DNA of 64,000 nucleotides from Sphingobium sp. HWE2-09. Lineage in GTDB: Bacteria; Pseudomonadota; Alphaproteobacteria; Sphingomonadales; Sphingomonadaceae. Location of the stretch: contig NZ_JAYKZX010000003.1 in assembly GCF_035989265.1 (NCBI RefSeq), positions 2,108,001 to 2,172,000 of the forward strand, in the 5' to 3' direction. The position numbers were made by a program, and so were the translations under genes. Under the pieces are notes generated by a model. That model was not told the DNA's origin, ran no database searches, and saw nothing but the letters and a program-made list of their open reading frames with translations. Positions 1-7,977 of this stretch are shown here, piece after piece (within the stretch, counting starts at the first letter, position 1; each line of letters starts with the position of its first letter).

Positions 1-40
1 CGGCCTGAACCGGCAATGGGTATTCAAATAAAGGATGGGC

Positions 41-250
41 TGTTCGCGCAGGCGGGAATCCACAGCCGTCAAAGATAAGCGCACCCTGGAACTAGGCTCC
101 CGCCTACGCGGGAGCACATATTATGCGCCAATACCGCCAGCCCGACCCCGTTGCCAACAAACCTCTCGTGTTCCCGCGCAGGCGGGAACCCAGTCCTGCC
201 GCCAGAGATAATCGCTCCCGAGGGCCTGGACTCCCGCCTTCACGAGAGCG
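41..250. repeat. palindromic repeat cluster, family A (left edge)
   Basis: The left edge holds one good copy (168-195) and several degenerate copies (41-61, 95-117, 225-250) of a short palindrome with core TTCCCGCG-N-CGCGGGAA-like arms (TTCCCGC and GCGGGAA around a CGCAG centre). They lie beyond the 3' end of the GIY-YIG gene. Spacing is irregular and there are no unique spacers, so this is a dispersed intergenic repeat and not a CRISPR array. Nothing else is seen in bases 1-254. Confidence 0.7.
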
Positions 251-254
251 CATC

Positions 255-548
255 CTATCCCACGATATCCTCAAACAAATCACGCCATTGCGGGTTCATT
301 TCTTCGATCAGGCGCAGTTTCCACGCCCGCTCCCATTTCTTTATCCGCAACTCACGCAGACGCGCTTCCTGAATGTCGTCATGGGCTTCGAACCAGACCA
401 GAAAGCGGCAGCCATATTGAGCGCTGAACGCGCCACCGAAGCCATTGCGATGCTGCCAGACGCGCTGGATCAGGTCGCTGGTGACACCCAGATACAATGT
501 GCCATTCTGTCCGCTGGCCATCAAATAGACATAACCCGGCTTGGTCAT
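255..548 (-). CDS. GIY-YIG nuclease-superfamily protein
   Basis: This 97-residue protein reads leftwards from an ATG at 548; a TTG six bases upstream is a weaker alternative. It opens with GYVYLMAS, followed by GTLYLGVTSDLIQRVWQHRNG. Together these give the GIY-YIG pattern: a GxVY strand, a LYxGxT strand, and the conserved Arg and His of the next helix. Short stand-alone GIY-YIG proteins (UvrC N-terminal-like, UPF0213 type) are common in alphaproteobacteria and often lie beside repeats. Their physiological role is mostly unknown, and nuclease activity here is inferred from the fold only. The gene sits alone between two clusters of family A palindromes. Confidence 0.85.
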   Translation of the reverse strand: MTKPGYVYLMASGQNGTLYLGVTSDLIQRVWQHRNGFGGAFSAQYGCRFLVWFEAHDDIQEARLRELRIKKWERAWKLRLIEEMNPQWRDLFEDIVG

Positions 549-562
549 GCCCAATCTCTATA

Positions 563-735
563 GTGTTCCCGCGCACGCGGGAACGCAGTTCAACCGTTCG
601 GACTGGGTTCCCGCCTGCGCGGGAACACACCATCCCCTGTCAACGCACAAAGCGCCCCAGCGATATTATCGGGCAGAGCATATACCCTCACGCCCATACC
701 CCACCCGTGTTCCCGCGCAGGCGGGAACCCAGTTC
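563..735. repeat. palindromic repeats, family A (three copies)
   Basis: Two facing copies (563-590 and 603-629) of the GTTCCCGCG/CGCGGGAAC palindrome lie upstream of the GIY-YIG gene, and a third copy is at 707-735. The pair can fold individually or together into a long hairpin. The same family recurs at 26624-26690 and in degraded form near 37520-37590. No gene is visible between 549 and 784. Confidence 0.75.
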
Positions 736-784
736 AGACGATGCAGCTACTCCCTGCTCGCACAGGAAGCACGCCCCACCAAAA

Positions 785-1585
785 TCAATGCACGAACCGC
801 GCCACCACATCCCTGTACGACCGGCTGACCTTCACCTGCGCGCCGCTTTCCAACACCAGGAAACATTCGCCATTGGTATGCGGCTTGACCTGCCGGACCT
901 GCGACAGATTGACGATAGTGGAGCGATGCACGCGCTGGAAATTACGCGGGTCCAGCCGCTTTTCCAGATCCTTCATCGTCTCGCGCAGGATCAGGCTGTT
1001 GTCGGCGGTATAGATGCACATATAATCGCCAGCCGCGTCGATCCGCTCGATCGAATCGACGTCCACGCGGAAAATCTGGCCGCGATCCTTGATGTTGATC
1101 AGCTTTTCGAAGCGGTTGGACGCAGGCGCATCATCGTCGGCGGCAAAATCGGTCATCGCCTGGGGCGCGACTTCGGCCAGCACTTCGCGCAGCTTCTCGA
1201 TCTCCTGCACCTGCCGCTTTTCGGTCAGCCGCTGGCGCACGCGATCGAGCGCATCGGCCAGGCGGCCTTCATCCACCGGCTTCATCAGATAATCGACCGC
1301 CTGCGCCTCGAACGCGCGGATCGCATGGTCGCTATAGGCGGTGCAGAAGATGACCAGCGGCGGCTCGACCTCCATCAAACCCTGGACGACCGAAAAGCCA
1401 TCGAAACCGGGCATTTGAATGTCAAGGAACACAAGGTCGGGTTTATGCGTCTTGATCGCGCGGATCGCTTCGCGGCCGTTGGTGCAGGTTTCGATAATGT
1501 CGACATCCTCATGCGCTTGCAGACGCAGCTGGAGGCCTTGAATGGCCAGGCTTTCGTCATCGACGAGGATTGTTCTGATGGTCAT
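785..1585 (-). CDS. LytTR-family response regulator
   Basis: This 266-residue protein has an N-terminal receiver domain (about 1-120) with the acidic pair Asp9/Asp10, phospho-acceptor Asp55 in LVFLDIQMPG, Thr82 and Lys102 in YLMKPVDEG. A C-terminal LytTR DNA-binding domain follows (about 160-262), containing RVDVDSIERIDAAGDYMCIY and FQRVHRSTIVNLSQV. Its ATG overlaps the stop of the upstream histidine kinase by four bases (ATGA), so the two form a translationally coupled two-component system. LytTR regulators of this AlgR/LytR group bind direct repeats upstream of target genes. The target here cannot be read from the sequence. Confidence 0.95.
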   Translation of the reverse strand: MTIRTILVDDESLAIQGLQLRLQAHEDVDIIETCTNGREAIRAIKTHKPDLVFLDIQMPGFDGFSVVQGLMEVEPPLVIFCTAYSDHAIRAFEAQAVDYLMKPVDEGRLADALDRVRQRLTEKRQVQEIEKLREVLAEVAPQAMTDFAADDDAPASNRFEKLINIKDRGQIFRVDVDSIERIDAAGDYMCIYTADNSLILRETMKDLEKRLDPRNFQRVHRSTIVNLSQVRQVKPHTNGECFLVLESGAQVKVSRSYRDVVARFVH

Positions 1586-2694
1586 GCGGCCACTTTCGAT
1601 GTTTCATCCATGTTAAGCGGAATTTCGATGATGACCGAAAATCCGCCCGGCGTGGAACGCGTTTCGAAGCTCTGTCGTTCCCCGAAGGCCTGAATTAACC
1701 GGTCCCGGATGTTCGGCAGCCCGATGCCGGTCCCCTCGCTCATGGGGATGTGCGGCCTCATTCCGCTTTCGTTCAATCCCGGACCGCTATCCGATACGAC
1801 GATCCGGACATTATCCCCGGCAGGCTGCGCGCTGACCGCGATTTCCGCGCCTTCCTCCTTGGGCGTCACCGCATATTTGATCGCATTCTCGACCAGCGGC
1901 TGCAGCAGCAGCGATGGCAACCGCGCATGGGCGACCGCCGGATCAATGGTGAAGGACGGCCGCAATCGTTCCTCGAACCGCATCTTCTCGATCTCCAGAT
2001 AGAGTTTGAGCGTCTCGATCTCCTGCTCGATCGTCACCTGCGCGGTCGGCTCGTTGATCAGCGTATAGCGCAGGAAAGACGACAGCCGCGACAGCATCGC
2101 ATTGGCCCTATCGGTCTGCTTGAGCAGCACCAAAGTCGAAATGGAATTGAGCGTATTGAACAGGAAATGCGGATTGAGCTGATAGCGCAGCATCGCCAGT
2201 TGCGCGTTCGCCGCTTGGTTTTCCAGCCGCAGCAACTGGTCCGCCTGTTCCTCCACCGTCAGGTAGAAATTGATCGCATAATAAAGCGCGGACCACGCGC
2301 CCAGCAGAGTCATCGACAGGTAGAAAGCGCCCAGAAACAGTTGCAGCCCCGCCGTCTCGCTCGCCCGGTTCTGCGTCGAAAACACCCAGGCGTCGATGAA
2401 CGCCACCAGCCCCGCCGCCGCGACCACGGTCACGATCGACACGCCCCAGGTCACGATCGGCCGTTTCTTGACCAGAAAGCGAAACATCACCGCGATCAAC
2501 AGCGTCACCGAATAGCCGGTAACGGTGGAGATCAACACCGGCACCAGGCTGGAGAGCGGCTGCCCATTGGCGATGGTGGAGGAGCCGCGCAGCAGGAAAG
2601 CGCCCGCCCACCCCAGCGATTGCAGGTTCCAGAAGGCGCGGTTCTTGTCGGCAAAGAACGGCTGAGGCTTGATGCGAGGCACGGAGACGGACAT
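1582..2694 (-). CDS. LytS-type sensor histidine kinase
   Basis: This is a 370-residue sensor kinase of the His_kinase (LytS/YehU) family. The first 150 residues carry about four hydrophobic membrane segments. A short coiled linker (VEEQADQLLRLENQAANAQ) leads to the phospho-acceptor motif LNPHFLFNTLNS near residue 176. The ATPase domain has PLVENAIKYAV (N box), SDSGPGLN and GTGIGLPNIRDRL (G boxes). I place the start at the ATG at 2694; an upstream in-frame TTG at 2730 would add 12 residues. It is paired with the LytTR regulator immediately downstream through a 4-base overlap. No separate sensory domain is visible, so the signal is probably sensed in the membrane. Confidence 0.92.
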   Translation of the reverse strand: MSVSVPRIKPQPFFADKNRAFWNLQSLGWAGAFLLRGSSTIANGQPLSSLVPVLISTVTGYSVTLLIAVMFRFLVKKRPIVTWGVSIVTVVAAAGLVAFIDAWVFSTQNRASETAGLQLFLGAFYLSMTLLGAWSALYYAINFYLTVEEQADQLLRLENQAANAQLAMLRYQLNPHFLFNTLNSISTLVLLKQTDRANAMLSRLSSFLRYTLINEPTAQVTIEQEIETLKLYLEIEKMRFEERLRPSFTIDPAVAHARLPSLLLQPLVENAIKYAVTPKEEGAEIAVSAQPAGDNVRIVVSDSGPGLNESGMRPHIPMSEGTGIGLPNIRDRLIQAFGERQSFETRSTPGGFSVIIEIPLNMDETSKVAA

Positions 2695-2752
2695 TGCCTG
2701 CAGGCTTAGGCGATTTGCGCCCTTGGTCAAAGTGGGTTTCAGCGCGCCGATG

Positions 2753-3235
2753 TCACGCCGCTACCGCCGGATCTTCGGTCATCGGCGTCACCTCGTCGGT
2801 GCACAGCCACACCAGGTCGGCCAGCTCCAGCATCCGCCCGTCATGCGCCACTATGCCGATCGGGCGGATCGGCTGGCCGTCGCGCTTGTCGGCCAGCACC
2901 TGGCAGGCGGTCGTGCCGCAGCCCCATTTTTCGCCCCACTGGCGCAGCGCGATCATCGCAGGCGCCAGCCCCTGACCTTTTTCGGTCAGGCGATATTCCA
3001 CCTTGCGCCGGTCGCATTGCATCGGCTGGCGCACCAATATCCCGTTTTCCACCAGCCGCGCGAGCCGGCTGGCCAGGATATTGCGGGCGATGCCCAGCGT
3101 GGACTGAAATTCCTCGAAATGGCGAATACCCGACAGGGCGCCCCGCAGGATCAGGAACGACCAGCGTTCGCCCATCATCTCCAGCGCGCTGGGCAGCGCG
3201 CATTGTTCCAGATCCTGGGCCAGATTATGTTTCAT
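2753..3235 (-). CDS. HxlR-family transcriptional regulator
   Basis: This 160-residue protein has a winged helix of the HxlR type: CALPSALEMMGERWSFLILR, then FEEFQSTLGIARNILASRL and LARLVENGILVRQPM. The C-terminal 50 residues extend beyond the minimal HxlR domain, with a possible small metal- or effector-binding region (WGCGTTACQV). The gene is transcribed divergently from rel/spoT, sharing the 112-bp region 3236-3347. HxlR regulators usually control adjacent oxidoreductase or detoxification genes, but no obvious target is adjacent, so the regulon is unknown. Confidence 0.9.
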   Translation of the reverse strand: MKHNLAQDLEQCALPSALEMMGERWSFLILRGALSGIRHFEEFQSTLGIARNILASRLARLVENGILVRQPMQCDRRKVEYRLTEKGQGLAPAMIALRQWGEKWGCGTTACQVLADKRDGQPIRPIGIVAHDGRMLELADLVWLCTDEVTPMTEDPAVAA

Positions 3236-3347
3236 AGTCCATCACGCATAGCGCAAAGCCGCAGGCGTTGCAAAATTGCTGCCTTATTCCGTCAAAATGG
3301 GATTTTTTTGTTGCACGACAAGGGCGTTCCAACACAATCGGGACTAG

Positions 3348-5453
3348 ATGCTACGCCAATATGAACTTGTCGAACGGGTAAAGCGCTACGATCCGCACGC
3401 GGACGAAGCGATGATCAACCGCGCCTATGTCTTTTCGGTCCAGAAACATGGCAGCCAGAAACGCGCCAGCGGCGACCCCTATTTCAGCCACCCGATCGAG
3501 GTGGCGGGCATCCTCACCGACTTCAACCTGGACGACCAGACGATCGTGACCGCGCTGCTGCACGACACGATCGAAGACACGCTGGTCACCTATGAGGAGA
3601 TCGAAAGCGCATTCGGCAAGGATGTCGCGCGCATGGTCGACGGCGTGACCAAGCTGTCGAAGATCGAGGCGATGTCCGAAAATGAGCGGGCCGCGGAAAA
3701 TCTGCGCAAATTCCTGCTCGCCATGTCGGACGACATCCGCGTGTTGCTGGTCAAGCTCGCCGACCGGCTGCACAATATGCGCACGCTGCACTTCATCAAA
3801 AATCCCGACAAGCGCCGCCGCATCGCGCGCGAGACGATGGATATCTACGCGCCGCTCGCCGAACGCATCGGCATGTACGACTTCATGCGCGAAATGCAGC
3901 TGCTCGCCTTTCGTGAGATCGAACCGGAAGCCTATGCCAGCATCACCCGGCGGCTGGAGCAGCTCAAGGAAGGCGGCCATGACAAGGTCGACCGGATCGG
4001 CGCCGAACTGCAACTGCTGCTGGCGGGCAAGGGCATGTCGGTCAGCGTCTCGGGCCGCGAAAAACACCCCTTTTCCATCTGGAAGAAGATGCAGGAACGT
4101 CACATCAGCTTCGAACAGCTGACCGACGTCATGGCCTTCCGCGTCATCACCGACAGTCAGGAGGATTGCTACCGCGCGCTCGGCATCATCCACCAGACCT
4201 TCAAGATGGTGCCGGGTCGGTTCAAGGATTATATCTCCACGCCCAAGCGCAACGGCTATCAGTCGCTGCACACCACCGTCATCCATCAGGACAATGCCCG
4301 GATCGAGGTGCAGATTCGCAGCCGCGACATGCACAACGACGCCGAACTCGGCCTCGCCGCGCACTGGGCCTATAAGCAAAAGGGCGACGCCGCCGATCAG
4401 CACGCCGCCTGGCTGCGCGACCTGGTCGAAATCCTGGAACAGAGCCAGGACGCCGACGAACTGCTCGAACATACCCGCATGGCGATGTATCAGGACCGCA
4501 TCTTCGCCTTCTCGCCCAAGGGCGAACTGCATCAGATGCCCAAGGGGTCGACCACCGTCGACTTCGCCTATGCCGTCCATACCTCGCTCGGCAACCAGAC
4601 GGTCGGCGCGAAGGTCAACGGCCGCGTCGTGCCGCTGCGCACCACGCTTGAAAATGGCGACCAGGTCGAGATATTGAAGTCGGGCGGGCAGGAACCGCAG
4701 CCCGGCTGGCTGACCTTCGCCATCACCGGCAAGGCACGCGCGGCGATCCGCCGCTATATCCGCCAGAAACAGCGGGGCGAGGAAATCAAGCTCGGCGAAA
4801 AACTCTACGAGGAAATCGTCGGCCGCTTCTCCCCCGACCTTGCCAAGGAACTGGGTGACAAGGCGCTGAGCGGCGCGATCAAGCGCTTGAAGCTGGAAGA
4901 TCGCGCCGCCCTGATGGTCGCGATCGCCACCCACCGCCTGCTCGATTCCGAAGTGATGGAAGCGCTGATGCCCGGCTCCACCAGCGCCGAAGGCATGGAG
5001 GAAGCCCATCCGCGCCAGCATGAACCTGTCTCGATCCGCGGCCTGACGCCCGGCATCGCCTATAGCCTTGGCGATTGCTGCCACCCCGTCCCCGGCGACC
5101 GCATCGTCGGCGTCCGCCGCACCGGCGAACCGATCGAGGTCCACACGATCGATTGCCGATCATTGGAGGTCGATCAGGACGATGATTGGGTGGACCTGTC
5201 CTGGGACAGCAAGTCCAAGGGCGGCACCGCCCGCCTTTCCGTCATCGTCAAGAACCAGCCCGGCGCACTGGCCGCCGTCGCCAACGTCTTCGGCGCGACC
5301 AAGGCGAATATTCTCAACCTCCAACTGGTCAACCGCGAAGGCCCGTTCCACACCGACGTCATTGACCTGGAAGTCGCCGACGCGCAGCATCTGATGCGGA
5401 TCTTGTCGGCGCTCCGCGCCATCGATGTCGTGGTGCAGGCGGATCGGGTTTAG
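3348..5453 (+). CDS. bifunctional (p)ppGpp synthetase/hydrolase (Rel/SpoT)
   Basis: This 701-residue protein is the long RSH enzyme of the stringent response. In order, it has an HD hydrolase domain with intact HDTIEDT (about 65-75), a synthetase domain (about 240-360) with RFKDYISTPKRNGYQSLH, a TGS domain beginning near DRIFAFSPKGELHQMPKG, and a C-terminal ACT domain (GTARLSVIVKNQPGALAAVA). Because the hydrolase signature is preserved, the enzyme is expected both to make and to degrade (p)ppGpp, as in alphaproteobacteria with a single Rsh. It links functionally with the polyphosphate genes ppk and ppx 43 kb away. The start is the ATG at 3348. Confidence 0.97.
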   Translation: MLRQYELVERVKRYDPHADEAMINRAYVFSVQKHGSQKRASGDPYFSHPIEVAGILTDFNLDDQTIVTALLHDTIEDTLVTYEEIESAFGKDVARMVDGVTKLSKIEAMSENERAAENLRKFLLAMSDDIRVLLVKLADRLHNMRTLHFIKNPDKRRRIARETMDIYAPLAERIGMYDFMREMQLLAFREIEPEAYASITRRLEQLKEGGHDKVDRIGAELQLLLAGKGMSVSVSGREKHPFSIWKKMQERHISFEQLTDVMAFRVITDSQEDCYRALGIIHQTFKMVPGRFKDYISTPKRNGYQSLHTTVIHQDNARIEVQIRSRDMHNDAELGLAAHWAYKQKGDAADQHAAWLRDLVEILEQSQDADELLEHTRMAMYQDRIFAFSPKGELHQMPKGSTTVDFAYAVHTSLGNQTVGAKVNGRVVPLRTTLENGDQVEILKSGGQEPQPGWLTFAITGKARAAIRRYIRQKQRGEEIKLGEKLYEEIVGRFSPDLAKELGDKALSGAIKRLKLEDRAALMVAIATHRLLDSEVMEALMPGSTSAEGMEEAHPRQHEPVSIRGLTPGIAYSLGDCCHPVPGDRIVGVRRTGEPIEVHTIDCRSLEVDQDDDWVDLSWDSKSKGGTARLSVIVKNQPGALAAVANVFGATKANILNLQLVNREGPFHTDVIDLEVADAQHLMRILSALRAIDVVVQADRV

Positions 5454-5883
5454 GGACTGGGTGGCGGGTTGGTGCCATTGGTCGCCATCCGACGGCTTAT
5501 TCGCATCTCCCGCAAACAGCCACTTGGTCAGATTTGACCGGCCCGTCTGATAAGAGAAAAACGGACAGTCGGTCGTCGATCATGTCGAGACGCTGAACCT
5601 CGCCCTCTCTCATCTTCACCAGCACGCCATTGTTGGCGTTCGCTAGAAGTTATAATTTAGCGCAATTTACTCCGAAAGTCTCGCTGGGAGTTACCAAAGT
5701 CAATCTACGCCGGAATATGAATCCGAAAGCATTTCTAGATTGATAATAACATGGTTAATAGTTCATTTTTAAAATATCGTGAATAGACTTACTATATATA
5801 ATATAATTTTTACCATTTATTATGGGAACTCAACTTCAAAACGATGTGTTGGTAGTGGTGCGGGGATCAGAGGAGAATGTATC
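5454..5883. other. AT-rich intergenic region with possible remnant ORF
   Basis: This is a 430-bp gap. The left half is of ordinary composition and, read leftwards, contains a coherent short frame (GTG at 5625 to TAA at 5497, 42 codons, MREGEVQRLDMIDDRLSVF) that could be the tail of a decayed gene; I do not call it a gene. From about 5640 to 5835 the sequence turns strikingly AT-rich (runs of TATATAATATAATTTTT), unlike the rest of this window. It immediately precedes the small secreted protein and is probably its promoter region. A good Shine-Dalgarno, GAGGAGA, lies at 5870-5877. Confidence 0.5.
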
Positions 5884-6207
5884 ATGCGTACTTTCTACAA
5901 ATCTGCCTTTCTTCCACTTGTCGCTATGGCCATTGCGCCGACCGCCGCCTCGGCGCAGGGTTTGCTCGATAGCCTTCCAAAGATCAGTGTTGGCAATGGC
6001 GCCCCCATCACCGGCACCAACAGTTCGCAGGCGGGCGTTGGCATCTTGACACCACAAGTCAACGGTACGCCCATCAGCGTCCGTGTTCTTGGCAAAGAAA
6101 AGGTGCTGGGCGTCTATGTGAAGAACTCGGCCCTCGGCGACAAGCCGGTACATCTTGAACTGAACTCGCCGATCGACGGCAAATTGAACGGCCTGCTGCC
6201 AAAGTAA
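5884..6207 (+). CDS. small secreted protein, possible TpsB partner
   Basis: This 107-residue protein begins at ATG 5884, preceded by GAGGAGAATGTATC; longer in-frame starts lack a ribosome site and would spoil the signal peptide. Residues 1-24 are a clear Sec signal peptide ending TAASAQ. The mature part is about 83 residues, polar and Gly/Asn/Ser-rich, with VGNGAPITGTNSSQAGVG and LGVYVKNSALGDKPVHLEL, and is cysteine-free. I do not recognise the family. It sits 38 bp upstream of a two-partner-secretion-type outer-membrane transporter with only a hairpin between, so an operon in which this protein is exported by, or assists, that transporter is a reasonable inference. Its AT-rich upstream region suggests lateral acquisition or special regulation. 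Confidence 0.75.
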   Translation: MRTFYKSAFLPLVAMAIAPTAASAQGLLDSLPKISVGNGAPITGTNSSQAGVGILTPQVNGTPISVRVLGKEKVLGVYVKNSALGDKPVHLELNSPIDGKLNGLLPK

Positions 6208-6245
6208 GGAGCGGGGGCGGCGTCATACGCCGCCCCTATCCGCAT
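6206..6245 (+). promoter_or_regulatory. Shine-Dalgarno separated from start by a perfect hairpin
   Basis: A strong AAGGAG (6206-6211) overlaps the stop of the small secreted protein. It is followed by a perfect 9-bp stem, GGGGCGGCG (6214-6222) and CGCCGCCCC (6228-6236), with a 5-nt loop, and then by the ATG of the transporter at 6246. No ribosome site lies between the hairpin and the ATG. The linear distance from AAGGAG to ATG is 34 nt, but with the hairpin folded it shrinks to about 11 nt. The stem has no U tract, so it is unlikely to be a terminator. Confidence 0.55.
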
Positions 6246-7910
6246 ATGCGCAATCACCATTTCATCGCGGCCAGCCGCATCATCGTCAGCGCGATCGTCG
6301 CGGCGCCCTTGACGAGCGTGATGACCTCATCGGCATTGGCGCAATCAAACGGCGGTTCGCCGCTGATCGTCGATCGACAGCGGATCGATCGGTCGCCACC
6401 GACCACCCCGACATTGCTGGACAGAAAGGTGCGCAAGGCGCGTCAAAGCGACAAGCAACCGATCGCTGCGGCGGAGTTTCCCATTGCGCAGGTGGTCGTT
6501 ACTGGCGCTACATCCATAGCCGATACCGCGACACTGGTGCAGCCCTTCGTGGGGCGACAGAGCAGCGTGGCCGTCCTGACCGATCTCGCACGGGCGATTG
6601 CTGCGGTTTATCCCAAATATGATGTTGCCTTCTACACCGTCGAAATTACCGGATTGGACGCGACCGCCCGGCGTGTGACGGTCAGCGCGCAGGAAGCCTA
6701 TGTTACCGATATCGTGATCAAGGGCGATGTCGGCCGCAGTTGGGAACGCAAGGTGCGCCGGATTTTGGCGCCGCTCCTGTCGGAAAAGCCGCTGCGCCGG
6801 TCTGCCTATGAGCGTGCCTTGGTGCGGATCAGCAATATTGAAGGGCTGGCCGTGGAAGCGTCGATGCGCGCGTCCGATGCGACGGGCGGCATCGCCCTGG
6901 ATATCCAGTTGAAGCGCCGCGGCCCCAGCCTGACAGTAGGTTTTCATAATTATGGGAGCGCCCTTATCGGCGCGGATACGCTGGAAGCCAGCGCGCGCTA
7001 TGCAGGATTGGTCACCGCTGGGGATGAAGCCACGCTTTATTATTCAAGCCCCACAAATTTCCACCGCAGCCATTATGTCAGCGCCAGCTACGCGCTTCCT
7101 TTGGGTGACGACGGGACCACATTGCAGGTAAGCGGCGGATGGCTTCGAACCAAATTATTCTACGACCTGTTGCGCGGACGGGCCACGCAGGGTGCCGTGA
7201 CGGTCAGCCGACCGTTGTTGCAGCGTTTCGGCCGTACCGTGACGGGCGCGGTCGGGTTCGACTTTATCAACCTGGACAATGCGCTGTTGGGATATCGCCT
7301 GACCGACGATCGAACGCGAACGGTGAGGGCGTCGCTCCGCTATGCAGAGGAAAGCGCGGCCCATCGGTTGGACGCTGAGATCAGCGCGTCGCAGGGTATT
7401 TCGGCGCTGGGCGCCAGATCCATTATGCCGTTGGCGCAACCAGGTTTTTCCAAGCTCAACCTGCGGGTCGATTATACCCGTCAGGTCGCGACGCGTGTCC
7501 TGGTTCGCCTTAAGACCATGGCCCAACTTACCGGCGCGCGTCTACCCGCAGCCGAACAGATAGCCGTGGGCGGATCGGACTTTGGCCGTGGCCTGTCGGC
7601 GGGGCTGATCGCAGGCGATCATGGCATCGCTGCCTTGGGCGAGATCGCCTTCGTCCCGGCCATGCCGCGCCTGTTGAACGGGACGGAATTTTATGGGTTC
7701 GTCGATGGGGCGTCACTGCGCTACGTGAATAGAGGCCCTTATGAAGGCTACACCCATCGTGCTGGATCGGTCGGAGCAGGGTTGCGTCTGCGGCTGAACG
7801 ACAGGACCGGCGTCGATCTCGGAGGCGCAGCGGTCGTGCGTGCGCCCTACCCGGCTTTTGCCGACAAATGGCGGCTGTTCGTCACCGCGCGCGTCAAAAT
7901 CGGGAATTGA
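6246..7910 (+). CDS. ShlB/FhaC-type (TpsB) outer-membrane transporter
   Basis: This 554-residue protein has a signal peptide (about 1-33, ending SSALAQ). A region resembling POTRA domains (about 75-225) contains FPIAQVVVTGATSIADTATL and a second repeat starting VTDIVIKGDVG. A beta-barrel of some 330 residues follows and ends in an aromatic/Asn-terminated strand. The segment AVGGSDFGRGLSAG near residue 440 matches the conserved loop-6 VRG(Y/F) motif of two-partner-secretion transporters, here as GRGL. Such proteins export TpsA adhesins or haemolysins. No large TpsA gene exists within the window; the only neighbour is the 107-aa secreted protein just upstream. A hairpin sits in the intergenic joint. 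Confidence 0.85.
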   Translation: MRNHHFIAASRIIVSAIVAAPLTSVMTSSALAQSNGGSPLIVDRQRIDRSPPTTPTLLDRKVRKARQSDKQPIAAAEFPIAQVVVTGATSIADTATLVQPFVGRQSSVAVLTDLARAIAAVYPKYDVAFYTVEITGLDATARRVTVSAQEAYVTDIVIKGDVGRSWERKVRRILAPLLSEKPLRRSAYERALVRISNIEGLAVEASMRASDATGGIALDIQLKRRGPSLTVGFHNYGSALIGADTLEASARYAGLVTAGDEATLYYSSPTNFHRSHYVSASYALPLGDDGTTLQVSGGWLRTKLFYDLLRGRATQGAVTVSRPLLQRFGRTVTGAVGFDFINLDNALLGYRLTDDRTRTVRASLRYAEESAAHRLDAEISASQGISALGARSIMPLAQPGFSKLNLRVDYTRQVATRVLVRLKTMAQLTGARLPAAEQIAVGGSDFGRGLSAGLIAGDHGIAALGEIAFVPAMPRLLNGTEFYGFVDGASLRYVNRGPYEGYTHRAGSVGAGLRLRLNDRTGVDLGGAAVVRAPYPAFADKWRLFVTARVKIGN

Positions 7911-7977
7911 GACAATGAAGACTCAACCGCTCTGGATTAAGATAAACCATTGTTTTCGGCGCCTCATCATCTGAACG

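Noticed and set aside
41..735. Repeated TTCCCGC/GCGGGAA units resembling a CRISPR array
   Set aside because: Units are irregularly spaced, variable, in both orientations and interrupted by a gene; there are no uniform spacers or cas genes.
497..1693. Plus-strand open frame over the LytTR response regulator
   Set aside because: It runs through a repeat cluster and the complement of an intact receiver/LytTR gene; no protein-like composition.
3351..5144. Long antisense open frame (597 codons) opposite rel/spoT
   Set aside because: High GC makes the opposite strand stay open; the translation is Asp/Gly/Ala/His-rich without domain features, whereas the plus strand encodes a canonical Rel/SpoT.
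5497..5625. Leftward 42-codon frame with GTG start in the gap before the small secreted protein
   Set aside because: The sequence is coherent but too short, without a ribosome site or known family; recorded as a possible remnant only.
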